Virus record (IMG/VR): IMGVR_UViG_3300025141_000022
Span: 62,001-126,000 of that record
Reading direction: 5' to 3' (one strand)
Source of the DNA: a virus
Length of the DNA: 64,000 nt
Made by a program: the position numbers and the translations under genes. How positions within the stretch are numbered: the stretch's first letter is position 1; every line of letters starts with the position of its first letter. Shown here piece by piece: positions 30,351-38,800 of the stretch. Under the pieces are notes generated by a model. It saw only the letters and a program-made list of their open reading frames with translations. It was not told the DNA's origin and did no database searches.

Positions 30351-31138
30351 AACTCCTACTTGAAAATTGGCGACTGTATTTGAACGAGATTACAACCCTT
30401 GATTCTGAACTAAAGCAGGGTTTTGCCGAAGCAATAGAAGATTCGCAATTCTGGACGCTACCCAATGCCGAAGATGATGTTGACATTGGCAACCACCCTG
30501 ACGAGATGGAAACCCCAGCCAGCGAGGCATTGAGAATTGCGCTAAACGAAAAAGCACAAGAGCTTGACACTGATTTATATTTTATTGTAACTGTTTCAAA
30601 TGTACATGTGTTATCTAAAGATGATCCGCATGGAGGGTATCCAAGTAATTGGATGTCGCATGGTATGTATCAGGGCCCTCAATCCGGCCATCATGTGATA
30701 TGGATAGAGCTTCGACCATTGGGAGATGATTATGAAATTTCTGAACTGAATCCTTCTGAATTGATAAAGAAGATCTCAAGAACCATTAACCATGAAATGG
30801 TACATTACAAACAACTAAAAAAGCAAGCTGAATCAAAGGGGATTAGTGAAGAAGACGCATGGCAGCAAATGATAGATGACCCGGCCCAACTACCACAAAC
30901 CAGCGATAGAACAGACTATCTGTCAAGGCATCCAGAAGTTGACGCTTACGCTCATGAAGCCGCCGAAGAATTAATAGATAAATATGGCGGTCGAAGGGCT
31001 CTACAACTAATTAAACAAAGAGACTCTGATGTTGTTGGAGTTTTGGCAGACTACAGAGAAGTTTTCAAAGACGACCGAGAAACAATGAAAAAGTTTTTAA
31101 AAAAGCTGTATTCACAAATTATGAGCAAGGAACAATAG
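30347..31138 (+). CDS. Zincin metalloprotease with putative capsid-targeting peptide
   Basis: A 263-residue protein. Residues 1-14 carry the type-A peptide (LLENWRLYLNE); LNE14 is a T4-type protease site. The body has a zincin motif, H149-E-M-V-H153 in TINHEMVHYKQ, and 44 residues later RHPEVDAYAHEA (Glu197/His203), which would supply the third zinc ligand as in related HExxH proteases with an E-x-[D/E]-A-x-A helix. No signal peptide. The substrate is unknown; packaging would deliver a protease into the host at injection. It overlaps the previous gene by 4 nt (ATGA) and is followed after one base by the next tagged gene. Confidence 0.8.
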   Translation: MKLLLENWRLYLNEITTLDSELKQGFAEAIEDSQFWTLPNAEDDVDIGNHPDEMETPASEALRIALNEKAQELDTDLYFIVTVSNVHVLSKDDPHGGYPSNWMSHGMYQGPQSGHHVIWIELRPLGDDYEISELNPSELIKKISRTINHEMVHYKQLKKQAESKGISEEDAWQQMIDDPAQLPQTSDRTDYLSRHPEVDAYAHEAAEELIDKYGGRRALQLIKQRDSDVVGVLADYREVFKDDRETMKKFLKKLYSQIMSKEQ

Positions 31139-31139
31139 A

Positions 31140-31703
31140 ATGAAACACGAATTGATAATGGAAAATTGGCGACAGTTCTTAAATGAAGAAGATGAAGAGC
31201 AGCTTGAAGAAGGCTGGAAAGAAAAAGTAGCCGGCTTAGCAGCAGTCGGGTCCATAGGGCTTGGGGCGCCTAATATGGCACACGCTGGACCTGGAGATAA
31301 TATAAGAGATAAATATCAATCAACTTTGCAAATGGCAAAAGAAAAAGGACAACAAGTTATCGATAAATTACCGGCGCCAATTGATCGCACATCTGGTGCA
31401 GGAGCTGAAGCAGAAAGTGGAACGTCTACTTCTGATGGCTATCAACAAAATGCTGATGGAACTCACGAATTTAGAGTTAAATTGCCTATTGAGAAATATG
31501 AAACACACGGCGGCAAGACTTTTGGCGAGATGAAGGCTCGAAACGGCCTTATGCAGGCGTTGCAGCAGTCGGGGATTGTAACCGGTGATACGATATCCGG
31601 TATATCGCTGTCTTATGATCGAGCTAATGGTCAAGTAGTTGCTAATTGGAGCCCAACATCATCGGCGACGGCTTCTGCTATTTATAAAGCTATGGGCAAC
31701 TGA
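31140..31703 (+). CDS. Putative packaged protein with export-signal-like segment
   Basis: A 187-residue protein starting with type-A peptide LIMENWRQFLNE (predicted cleavage after LNE16). Residues 27-49 then look like a signal sequence: a WKEK basic start, an Ala/Gly/Val-rich core and an Ala-His-Ala ending before GPGD, as for signal peptidase I. Removal of the first tag in the prohead would leave this signal near the new N-terminus. The remainder (about 100-187) is a small alpha/beta domain that I do not recognise. Part of the five-gene operon. Confidence 0.7.
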   Translation: MKHELIMENWRQFLNEEDEEQLEEGWKEKVAGLAAVGSIGLGAPNMAHAGPGDNIRDKYQSTLQMAKEKGQQVIDKLPAPIDRTSGAGAEAESGTSTSDGYQQNADGTHEFRVKLPIEKYETHGGKTFGEMKARNGLMQALQQSGIVTGDTISGISLSYDRANGQVVANWSPTSSATASAIYKAMGN

Positions 31704-31711
31704 AAATACTT

Positions 31712-32548
31712 ATGAAGCTCTTAATGGAAAACTGGCGGTATTACTTAACCGAAGAACAACAACTATCGGATGAGTTTTTAGAGTTTCTGTTTTCCGACAG
31801 AATAAGTGCTTTTATGAGCGATTCCACACTAAATGAGGTGGAGAGTTTAGAAACCAAAGCTAAAAGGCTAGCCAAGAAATATGGCGTCCCGTTTGCTATA
31901 GCTATGGGCATACTTACTGGTGCAGCAGGAAGCAAAGTAGTTGGAGACATGCAAAGTCCCGCTAACGACCCAGAAATTGTACAACAGATAGAGAAGCCCT
32001 CTCCGCGCTCCTCATTGCCGCCAGGGTATTCTGATCTGACTAATCTGCAGGCTATGGAAAAAGCATGGGAGACTATTGATGGTAAGCAACATCAAGCCGC
32101 CCCCGTTTCTGGCGGATATCCAACAGCGCAAGGTATGATGCCATTTACATATGTGCCTGCTGTAGAGTTATCTGGTGGCGACATTCTACCTATGTCACTA
32201 ATGACCGCCGATGAGTACAGGGCATTCATACTGGATAAACTAGAGAGTGGAAACCCACAGGAGGTTATTTACCTTAAGAATATGGTTTATGGGGATACCG
32301 CAAAATGGCTTTCAGGAACGGGAGAGTCAGACTTCAGGGTCACTAATGGGCTACCAGTTTTGCCACCAGAGTGGTCGATTGCACATGATGTATTCGCTAG
32401 CGAAGTAGAAGAACGAATAAATAAAGTAGTAGAATATTTGCAGGAAAATCCAGATCATAGAGAAGCCGTTGCTGTGGAGCTTAATCTTGCTAGCGTAGAT
32501 GATTTAGAACCTTTCATAAACAGTCAGTATGCAAAATTGGCTAGATGA
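31712..32548 (+). CDS. Putative packaged protein with hydrophobic segment
   Basis: A 278-residue protein with type-A peptide LLMENWRYYLTE (predicted cleavage after LTE14). Residues 58-77 (GVPFAIAMGILTGAAGSKVV) form one hydrophobic segment flanked by basic residues (KAKRLAKK), consistent with a single membrane span. The rest is soluble, mixed helical and unrecognised. It is the last gene of the block; a promoter lies 10 nt after its stop. Whether it acts in the virion or in the host membrane after injection cannot be told. Confidence 0.7.
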   Translation: MKLLMENWRYYLTEEQQLSDEFLEFLFSDRISAFMSDSTLNEVESLETKAKRLAKKYGVPFAIAMGILTGAAGSKVVGDMQSPANDPEIVQQIEKPSPRSSLPPGYSDLTNLQAMEKAWETIDGKQHQAAPVSGGYPTAQGMMPFTYVPAVELSGGDILPMSLMTADEYRAFILDKLESGNPQEVIYLKNMVYGDTAKWLSGTGESDFRVTNGLPVLPPEWSIAHDVFASEVEERINKVVEYLQENPDHREAVAVELNLASVDDLEPFINSQYAKLAR

Positions 32549-32558
32549 TTAAAAACGC

Positions 32559-32587
32559 TTGACGCCATAGATCAACTGTGTTATATT
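32559..32587 (+). promoter_or_regulatory. sigma70-like promoter for the primase unit
   Basis: TTGACG (32559-32564), 17-nt spacer, TATATT (32582-32587), with an extended -10 TG one base upstream. The spacer ends in AACTGTGT; together with the first two bases of the -10 it gives the 10-mer AACTGTGTTA, present at the same distance in the promoter at 35710-35738. Confidence 0.75.
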
Positions 32588-32603
32588 ATATGCAGGAGGA
32601 AAT

Positions 32604-32762
32604 ATGAAAACTTTTAGAGCGTTTGTTGCTGGAGTTATTTTCGCATTTGTTATTGCTGGGACCGTTGTGGCGGTATGTGGCACCGAAACAAACTATATTG
32701 ATCAGGTCATGTACGAGGATGAAGAAATAGAAAGACTCATCCTACTTGATGTTTCAGAATAA
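32604..32762 (+). CDS. Small single-span membrane protein
   Basis: A 52-residue frame starting at an ATG 5 nt after a strong AGGAGG. The product has a short basic N-terminus (MKTFR), a hydrophobic segment of about 20 residues (AFVAGVIFAFVIAGTVVAVC) and an acidic tail (YEDEEIERLILLDVSE). It could be a membrane peptide or a lipoprotein-like peptide, although no proper lipobox is seen. It is the first gene behind the promoter at 32559-32587 and is followed 11 nt later by the primase. Confidence 0.7.
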   Translation: MKTFRAFVAGVIFAFVIAGTVVAVCGTETNYIDQVMYEDEEIERLILLDVSE

Positions 32763-32773
32763 GAAGTTATAAT

Positions 32774-33709
32774 ATGACTTCAAAATATAAAATTATTTCA
32801 GATATTCTGGGCGATAGTTATCAGGTCAGCGGTGAGCGCCTGTTTCATTGCCCGTACTGCAAACACCATAAAAGAAAATTATCAATTAATATTGATAAGA
32901 ATGTATACAAATGCTGGATTTGTGATACGAATGGTCGTAATTTAAGACGCATTGTCCGCCGCTTTGGGACGTTTAAGCACCTTCAAGAGTGGGACACTAT
33001 CTCAGGTCGAATTGATATCAACGACTTTGATAATCTGTTTCGTGAAGAAGAGAAATCAACAGAGATAGAGCAGATAATAAAACTACCCGAAGATTTTATA
33101 TCCTTGGCCAACAACGATTTGCCTAAATCATCCAGATGGCCACTGAGGTATCTAAAGCATAGGGGTGTTACCAAGAAAGATGTACTAAAATGGAAGATAG
33201 GCTATTGTGATTCTGGGCCCTATGCGGGTAGAATTATTATACCATCGTTTAATATGGACGGGCATGTAAATTATTATATCGCTAGAACGTATGATAATTC
33301 TTGGCCAAGATACAAAAATCCGCCAGCATCAAGAAATGTTGCATTTAACGAACTCTATATTGATTGGAATAAAGATTTAGTAATTGTAGAGGGTGTTTTT
33401 GATGCTATTATAGCCGGAAACAGTGTGCCTATTTTGGGCTCAACTCTTCGACCAAGTTCTCAACTAGTACGAAAAATTATCTACAATGATACGCCGGTTT
33501 ATTTAGCTCTTGACCAAGATGCCCAGCAAAAAGAAAACAAGATTATCAAAACACTTTTGCAATATGACATCGAGCTTTACAAAATTGATGTGTCTGGTTA
33601 TGAAGATGTCGGAGAGATGAGTAAAGAAGAGTTTTCTAAACGTAAGGAAAATGCGTACTTTATCTCTCAAGAAGACTATTTATTGACAGCGGCTATAAAT
33701 ACTATCTAA
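32774..33709 (+). CDS. Short DNA primase (zinc ribbon plus TOPRIM)
   Basis: A 311-residue primase of the DnaG/T4 gp61 type. The N-terminal zinc ribbon is FHCPYC (Cys26, Cys29) with CWIC (Cys47, Cys50) on a beta hairpin. The TOPRIM part contains GRIIIPSFNMDG, the conserved acidic strand LVIVEGVFDAI and the D-x-D motif LALDQDA. It lacks a fused helicase and a long C-terminal domain, as in T4, where gp61 works with helicase gp41. It makes RNA primers for lagging-strand synthesis. Its placement behind its own promoter inside the structural region is unusual. Confidence 0.85.
   Translation: MTSKYKIISDILGDSYQVSGERLFHCPYCKHHKRKLSINIDKNVYKCWICDTNGRNLRRIVRRFGTFKHLQEWDTISGRIDINDFDNLFREEEKSTEIEQIIKLPEDFISLANNDLPKSSRWPLRYLKHRGVTKKDVLKWKIGYCDSGPYAGRIIIPSFNMDGHVNYYIARTYDNSWPRYKNPPASRNVAFNELYIDWNKDLVIVEGVFDAIIAGNSVPILGSTLRPSSQLVRKIIYNDTPVYLALDQDAQQKENKIIKTLLQYDIELYKIDVSGYEDVGEMSKEEFSKRKENAYFISQEDYLLTAAINTI
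33694..33701 (+). promoter_or_regulatory. T4-type late promoter sequence TATAAATA
   Basis: An exact match to the T4 late promoter core, inside the last codons of the primase gene and 23 nt before the GTG of the next gene. It is the only exact copy I noticed near a gene start, so it may be chance. Confidence 0.3.
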
Positions 33710-33723
33710 ATGAGGAGCTTTTT

Positions 33724-33912
33724 GTGGACGAAAGAGAACAAAAGATAAGATATGCCATTCAAAAGGCTATCAAAGAAATGAACTCTAAGCCAAGCGAAGA
33801 GTCAGTAGATTTGTTTGAAAAGGTTACTACGCTAATAAAAGAGCAGAAACTCAATCATGAACAACAGGCCGTTTTAATTGGAAAATTACTCGACTGGGAC
33901 TTAAACAAATGA
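33724..33912 (+). CDS. Small helical protein, unidentified
   Basis: A 62-residue charged, probably all-helical protein. The start is GTG, preceded by GAGGAG. It contains IRYAIQKAIKEMN and an LFEKVTTLIKEQKLNHEQQAVLIGKL stretch (read in two parts). Its stop overlaps the next gene's ATG (ATGA). No family recognised; it lacks the tag peptides of its neighbours. Confidence 0.7.
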   Translation: MDEREQKIRYAIQKAIKEMNSKPSEESVDLFEKVTTLIKEQKLNHEQQAVLIGKLLDWDLNK

Positions 33913-34172
33913 AGATTGACATGAAAACATTAAGAGAGGTAGTTAAGCAAGAGCTTACAGAGGTGTGTGGAGCAGAAGCCGAAAACGCTCAGCAAGCTGT
34001 TGCGGGCGCACAAAGTGTTTCTTTAAGCAAGTTGCCTTTTGAGCAGTGGGCAGATCAGGTAGTTCAGATGTCGGGTAGAATGTCAGTTAATGAATTGCCA
34101 AAATATATTAATTATTATGATGCCTGGATGGCTGGTGTGGCTCCAGAATCTATCATTGATACAATAAAATAA
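33909..34172 (+). CDS. Small protein with type-B N-terminal peptide
   Basis: An 87-residue protein. Its start (MKIDMKTLREVVKQELTE) is a divergent copy of the type-B peptide MKITKxxLKxIIxEE found at 34187, 34991, 35339 and 40311. The nearest protease-type site is LTE18. The remainder is a short helical domain (KLPFEQWADQVVQMSGRM, YYDAWMAGV) that I do not recognise. It is joined to the previous gene by ATGA overlap. Packaging into the capsid is an inference from the tag. Confidence 0.7.
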   Translation: MKIDMKTLREVVKQELTEVCGAEAENAQQAVAGAQSVSLSKLPFEQWADQVVQMSGRMSVNELPKYINYYDAWMAGVAPESIIDTIK

Positions 34173-34186
34173 AAAGGAATAATATT

Positions 34187-34513
34187 ATGAAAATTACAAA
34201 AGCACAACTTAAGCGAATAATTTTAGAAGAACTTAAAGCCGTGACAGAACTTGACAAACTTGATGATCAGGATCCGACTGCAGAAAGGCCCCCGGAGTCC
34301 ACCATGGATACATCAAAGATTGATCGAACTGGTGCCAAAGCTGGTGAAGAGATGCGTGACGTACAACTGGCAACAAAGTATTTGAAGAAAATCGACAACC
34401 ATAAAGAATTCGGACAACTACTCGCAGCCGTTCTAAAGCATGCCGAACAAGATCCACAGATGCAGGCTGTTCTTAAAAGAATGTTTCAACGCCGTCGAGA
34501 TGTGGGAGTATAG
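34187..34513 (+). CDS. Small protein with type-B N-terminal peptide
   Basis: A 108-residue protein that begins MKITKAQLKRIILEEL, a clear type-B peptide; the ILE14 site fits T4-type prohead proteases. The central part is charged and probably disordered (DQDPTAERPPEST); the C-terminal third is helical (LLAAVLKHAEQDPQMQAVLKR is the predicted helix region, residues about 80-100) and basic at the end. AAGGA lies before the ATG. Function unknown. Confidence 0.7.
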   Translation: MKITKAQLKRIILEELKAVTELDKLDDQDPTAERPPESTMDTSKIDRTGAKAGEEMRDVQLATKYLKKIDNHKEFGQLLAAVLKHAEQDPQMQAVLKRMFQRRRDVGV

Positions 34514-34523
34514 GGAGAACACA

Positions 34524-34994
34524 GTGGCTAAAAGAAAAAATGTAAAGAGAATTGACCCGAGATACTTTTTGGATGAAACAGTGCATAGAGGGCTGGATGA
34601 AGGTGTCGTAAAAAAGCCCTTTGGAGACACCATGATCACGCACGACGATTATGAGCAGTCTGACGAGCCTCCTCGCGATGACACTGGTGAGCCGCCCCTC
34701 ACACAACGCTCGCAACGTAAACTTAGCCACGATCATATGCTGGCAAGAATTAACGATGCAAAGCTATACCTCCAACAACAAGAGGACCCAGTTGCGTCAG
34801 AACTCTCGCAGGAGCTTGATGGCGTAATACACACTATGGAGTTGCTAAATGATTATTTTATGGGTGATATGCCCGCAGACGCGAATCCATTGAGCCGAAG
34901 ACCTCCCGGTGGAGGACTCGGTGGTCCGGGTAAAGGCCCCAGGCATATGCGCGGAGACTCGGGAGGCGGCTACCCAGAAGAGGAGATGTCGTGA
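34524..34994 (+). CDS. Protein with type-C N-terminal peptide (DPRYFLDE)
   Basis: A 156-residue protein. I chose GTG 34524, which follows AGGGAGA at proper distance; the ATG at 34440 in the same frame would lie inside the previous gene. The N-terminus KRKNVKRIDPRYFLDE closely matches NNKRRDPRYFLNE at the start of the protein coded at 47199-47747, and both end at an L-x-E site. The middle contains a helical segment (MLARINDAKLYLQQQ) and the end is Gly/Pro/Arg-rich, probably disordered. Its stop overlaps the GTG of the next gene. Likely another packaged protein, by inference. Confidence 0.7.
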   Translation: MAKRKNVKRIDPRYFLDETVHRGLDEGVVKKPFGDTMITHDDYEQSDEPPRDDTGEPPLTQRSQRKLSHDHMLARINDAKLYLQQQEDPVASELSQELDGVIHTMELLNDYFMGDMPADANPLSRRPPGGGLGGPGKGPRHMRGDSGGGYPEEEMS

Positions 34995-35704
34995 AAATCA
35001 CAAAAGCAAAATTAAAAGAAATCATTATGGAAGAGATCGTTAAAGAGTCTCTAGATGATTATCATTTCGGTTTTGACCCAACACACAATCAGCCAAAAAT
35101 TAGTTCTGCTCAGGCAGCAGAAGAGGCGCTGTGGCACTGGTATGAAGAAGCGTTTATGAATAATGCGATGCCTCTTCTATTAGAATCATACCCCGAGGTT
35201 GCAGGTTATAGTCCATCTAATCCATCAGAGCTTCTTGATGTGCTATCAGATCTTAATCGACAATTTAAAGAAAATACAGTGGGCAGACACTCTCAGGAAG
35301 ACGATCCTATGATGAATGCACCAATGATGGAGAACAAAATGAAGATTACAAAAAAAGAATTTAGACAGATTGTCTTGGAAGAGTTGAGAGAGTGCATGTG
35401 TGATTCTGCACCTATTGTTGAGTACGAGACAGAAGAAGGCGAGATCGAAAGAATAGTAAACAAGTTACGTCAAGCTATGATGCACAAGTCAGAGCAAGAG
35501 GTAGGCCCGGCAGTTCAGGCCCTCAGAATGTTTATTGATTCTCTTGAAATGGCACAATCCGAGGAAGAGCTTGACCAGTTGGTACAAGACCTATCTGGCT
35601 CATCAGTACCAGAGTTTGAGGCGTCCCCAATAGTCGAAAGTACGATGCCGCTTGCGATGCTAAAAGAGGTCTTAAAGAGGCATTTTAGCACGCTTTTGAA
35701 ATAA
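34991..35704 (+). CDS. Double-tagged protein: two type-B peptides in one frame
   Basis: A 237-residue frame from GTG 34991. It begins MKITKAKLKEIIMEE (IME14 site) and carries a second complete peptide, MKITKKEFRQIVLEELRE, at residues 117-134. The second Met (ATG 35339) has GGAG about 7 nt upstream, so internal initiation could make a separate 121-residue protein. Alternatively the full chain could be cut twice by the prohead protease. Both halves are helical and acidic, with no recognised domain. It looks like a fusion of two tagged genes. Confidence 0.7.
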   Translation: MKITKAKLKEIIMEEIVKESLDDYHFGFDPTHNQPKISSAQAAEEALWHWYEEAFMNNAMPLLLESYPEVAGYSPSNPSELLDVLSDLNRQFKENTVGRHSQEDDPMMNAPMMENKMKITKKEFRQIVLEELRECMCDSAPIVEYETEEGEIERIVNKLRQAMMHKSEQEVGPAVQALRMFIDSLEMAQSEEELDQLVQDLSGSSVPEFEASPIVESTMPLAMLKEVLKRHFSTLLK

Positions 35705-35709
35705 AAATA

Positions 35710-35738
35710 TTGACATTATAACGTAACTGTGTTAATAT
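35710..35738 (+). promoter_or_regulatory. sigma70-like promoter for the gp47-gp46 unit
   Basis: TTGACA (35710-35715), exactly 17 nt, TAATAT (35733-35738), with an extended -10 TG. It shares the 10-mer AACTGTGTTA at the same position with the promoter at 32559-32587. A start site near 35745 is expected. Confidence 0.8.
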
Positions 35739-35762
35739 TTAGTTGTGAATTGCATCGAGGCC

Positions 35763-35855
35763 ATGCCGGCCAGCGCCCTGCTGGCTATTATTTGTAGTTA
35801 CCTAGCTATGTTTGCGCTAGGGTGGCTTATTGGCGTGTCCACTAAGGAGAGTTAA
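35763..35855 (+). CDS. Possible 30-residue membrane peptide
   Basis: A short frame behind the promoter. From ATG 35763 it encodes a peptide with one hydrophobic segment (ALLAIICSYLAMFALGWLIG) and a polar end (VSTKES). An in-frame GTG at 35745 would coincide with the expected transcription start and so be leaderless. The only Shine-Dalgarno-like bases (GAGG) are 2 nt from the ATG. Its stop lies one base before the TTG of the next gene, suggesting coupling. Coding status is uncertain. Confidence 0.4.
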   Translation: MPASALLAIICSYLAMFALGWLIGVSTKES

Positions 35856-35856
35856 A

Positions 35857-38800
35857 TTGAAGTTCGCACACATTGCTGATACGCATATTAAAAATTTAAA
35901 ATATCATTATGAGTATAAGGTTGTTTTTGAACAACTCTATAAAAGACTAAAAGAAGAAAAAGTTGATTGCATCGTCCACTGTGGTGATATTGCACACACA
36001 AAGACACAGATTTCACCAGAGTTTGTGGAGTTGTGCTCTGACTTTTTTCGAAACCTTGAGTCAATCGCACCCACATATATTATTTTGGGAAACCACGATG
36101 GCAATCTAAAGAATAGTAGTCGCCAAGACGCACTTACGCCTATTGTGGAGGCTCTTGAATTGCCAAATCTTCATTTGCTGAAGAATTCTGGCGAGACACA
36201 TATCAACAATGATGTCTGCTTGAATGTTCTATCAGTATTTGACGAAGACAATTGGATGGCACCTACGGAGTCTGATAAAATTAATATTGCCCTTTACCAT
36301 GGTTCTATTTCTGGCGTAAAAACAGATATTGGATGGGTCATGGAACACGGAGAGCACGACATATCCATTTTCGATAAATTTGATTTTGCTTTTCTGGGAG
36401 ATATCCATAAAACAAATCAAGCCATAGATCGAGAAGGGAGGATACGCTATCCCGGTAGTACAATTCAGCAAAACCATGGAGAAACAAATGATAAGGGTAT
36501 TCTTATTTGGGACATCCACAACAAGCAAGACTGGGATGTATACCATATCGCATTTGAAAATCCAAAGCCGTTTGTCACAATTGAATTAACGCCAAAAGGA
36601 AGACTTAGAAAAAACAAAAAGATCCCCACCGGCGCACGTCTAAGACTAGTATCTAATAATAACCTGCCTTTAGATAAAATGAAGAAGGCCGTTGAAGTTG
36701 CAAAGCATAGATACAATCCAGAATCTATTACTTTTTTAAATCGCGCCGCAGGCTCAAGGGGAAATGTTGATGATTTGACTGGCAATATGATGAAGACCAA
36801 TCTTCGTGATATGGCTGTACAAGAAAAGTTTATTCGCGAATATCTGAAAGATTATGAACTTGAGGAAGGTGCCATACAAAAGGTGTTCGATCTGAACAAG
36901 AAGTATAATAAGCTTGTCGAAGACGGAGAAGAAGTTTCCAGAAATATTAATTGGAAATTGCAGTCGTTAGAGTGGGACAATCTATTTAACTACGGAAAGG
37001 GGAACCGAATTGGGTTTGATAAGTTAAATGGAATTGTTGGTATCTTTGGCAAAAATTATTCTGGTAAATCTTCTATCATTGATAGTGTATTGTATACCTT
37101 ATTCAATTCTACCTCAAAGAATGAACGTAAGAATCTTAATATTATTAACCAAAATTGCGATGTGGGGCGAGGAAGATTACGAATTAAAATCGGAGACGAA
37201 GAATACCAAATCGAGAGAACATCTGAAAAGTACATTAGAAAGCTTAAAGGAGAGACAACGCAGGAGGCAAAAACGGACCTAGAGTTTACAAGCACGAATA
37301 GAATTCTTGGCGAAGACAAGGTTCACAACGGCTTGACAAGAAACGAAACAGACAAGAATATTCGCAAAATGTTTGGAACACTAGATGACTTCTTGCTGAC
37401 TTCGATGGCCAGTCAAAATGAGTCCTTGGCCTTTATTAAAGAGGGTTCAACTCGACGCAAGGAAATTCTTGCTAAATTTTTAGATCTTGAAATATTTGAT
37501 AAGAAGTTCAAGATGGCCAAGGAGGACGTTGCAGATCTTCGCGGAGCTATCCGCCGCCTTCAAGGTCGCGATTTTGATGAAGACATCGATGTTGCATCGC
37601 AAGAACTGCTCATGGCCGAAGAAGAGATCGAGGTCCACAAGAAAGAGTGCCAAGACTGTGAGGTTACGATTGAGCAGCTAAAAGAAACGCTAAAGCTGGT
37701 TGAAGAAAAGATTTCTTCTATCCCGCAAGAAGTTATCGATATCGTTCAGGTAAAAGATGATTTTAATGCCAAACAAGAACAAACCACCTCGTTGAAGTCT
37801 AAAATTGAGGTACTATACGCTGATCGAAAGATCAAGCAAGAACTGTTCTCTAAAATTAATGATTTCACCAGCAAATATGATATCGATGAACTGAAAGATA
37901 AAAAGCAAAAAATTGATGAGATAGAGGAGTCGATAGAAAATGTCTTGGTCAGCTTACATCGAGAACAGCAAGAGCAGAGCCGTAATAAGAAAAAGGAACA
38001 GCTACTGAAAGAGCATGAATATGATCCCGACTGTACATATTGTTGTGAAAATAAGTTTGTCAAAGAGGCTCATGTTGCTGTAGCCAACATTGTGCTTAAT
38101 GAAAGGAAAATAAAGTCTTTCACGTTGAGTGTTGATTCTTACCGCGATGACCTTGAGGCAATGAAGCCGCAACAAGTTAGTGACCGAATTGACAAATATA
38201 ATCATATACTAGAAAGTAGAGCAGAGTTATCAAACGAAATAGCAAATTTGAATATTTCAATTGAGAGAAACAAGCTAGCTGCAGAAAGGACACAAAGGGA
38301 ATCAGCCGAACTACAAGAAAAGTTGGATTTATACGAAAAAAATAAAGAAGCCATCGAAAGTATGCAAAAGTTGATCAAACTCAGACAGGGCACGATGAAG
38401 AAGATAGATATTAATGCAGCTTCTTTAAAGGTTTGCCAAGAAGAATTGGCAGATTTGTATATGGCGCAAGGCTCGTGTGAGCAGAAGCTACAACACTTAG
38501 AGGATCTGAAGGAAGAGTTTGAGAACTTGCAAGAAGAGTATTCTGCCTATGACTTGTTCATGCGCAGCATGCACACTAGCGGAATTTCTTATGATATTAT
38601 CAAAAAGAAGTTGCCCGCAATTAATAATGAGATTGCTAAAGTATTAGCCAATGTTGTAAATTTTGAAGTCTTTTTTGAAGACGATGGCAAAAGACTCAAC
38701 ATCTTTATTAAACATCCACAATATGAGCCGCGCCCATTAGAGATGGGATCAGGTGCAGAAAAGTCTATCGCAGCTATGGCAATTCGACTGTCTTTACTTT

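Noticed and set aside
34440-34523. ATG 34440 as start of the type-C protein at 34524
   Set aside because: It lies inside the preceding tagged gene and has no ribosome site; GTG 34524 has AGGGAGA and gives an N-terminus matching the protein at 47199.
35830-35856. TTG 35830 as start of the gp47-gp46 fusion
   Set aside because: The Shine-Dalgarno site AAGGAGA lies downstream of it, and the nuclease fold begins directly at TTG 35857.
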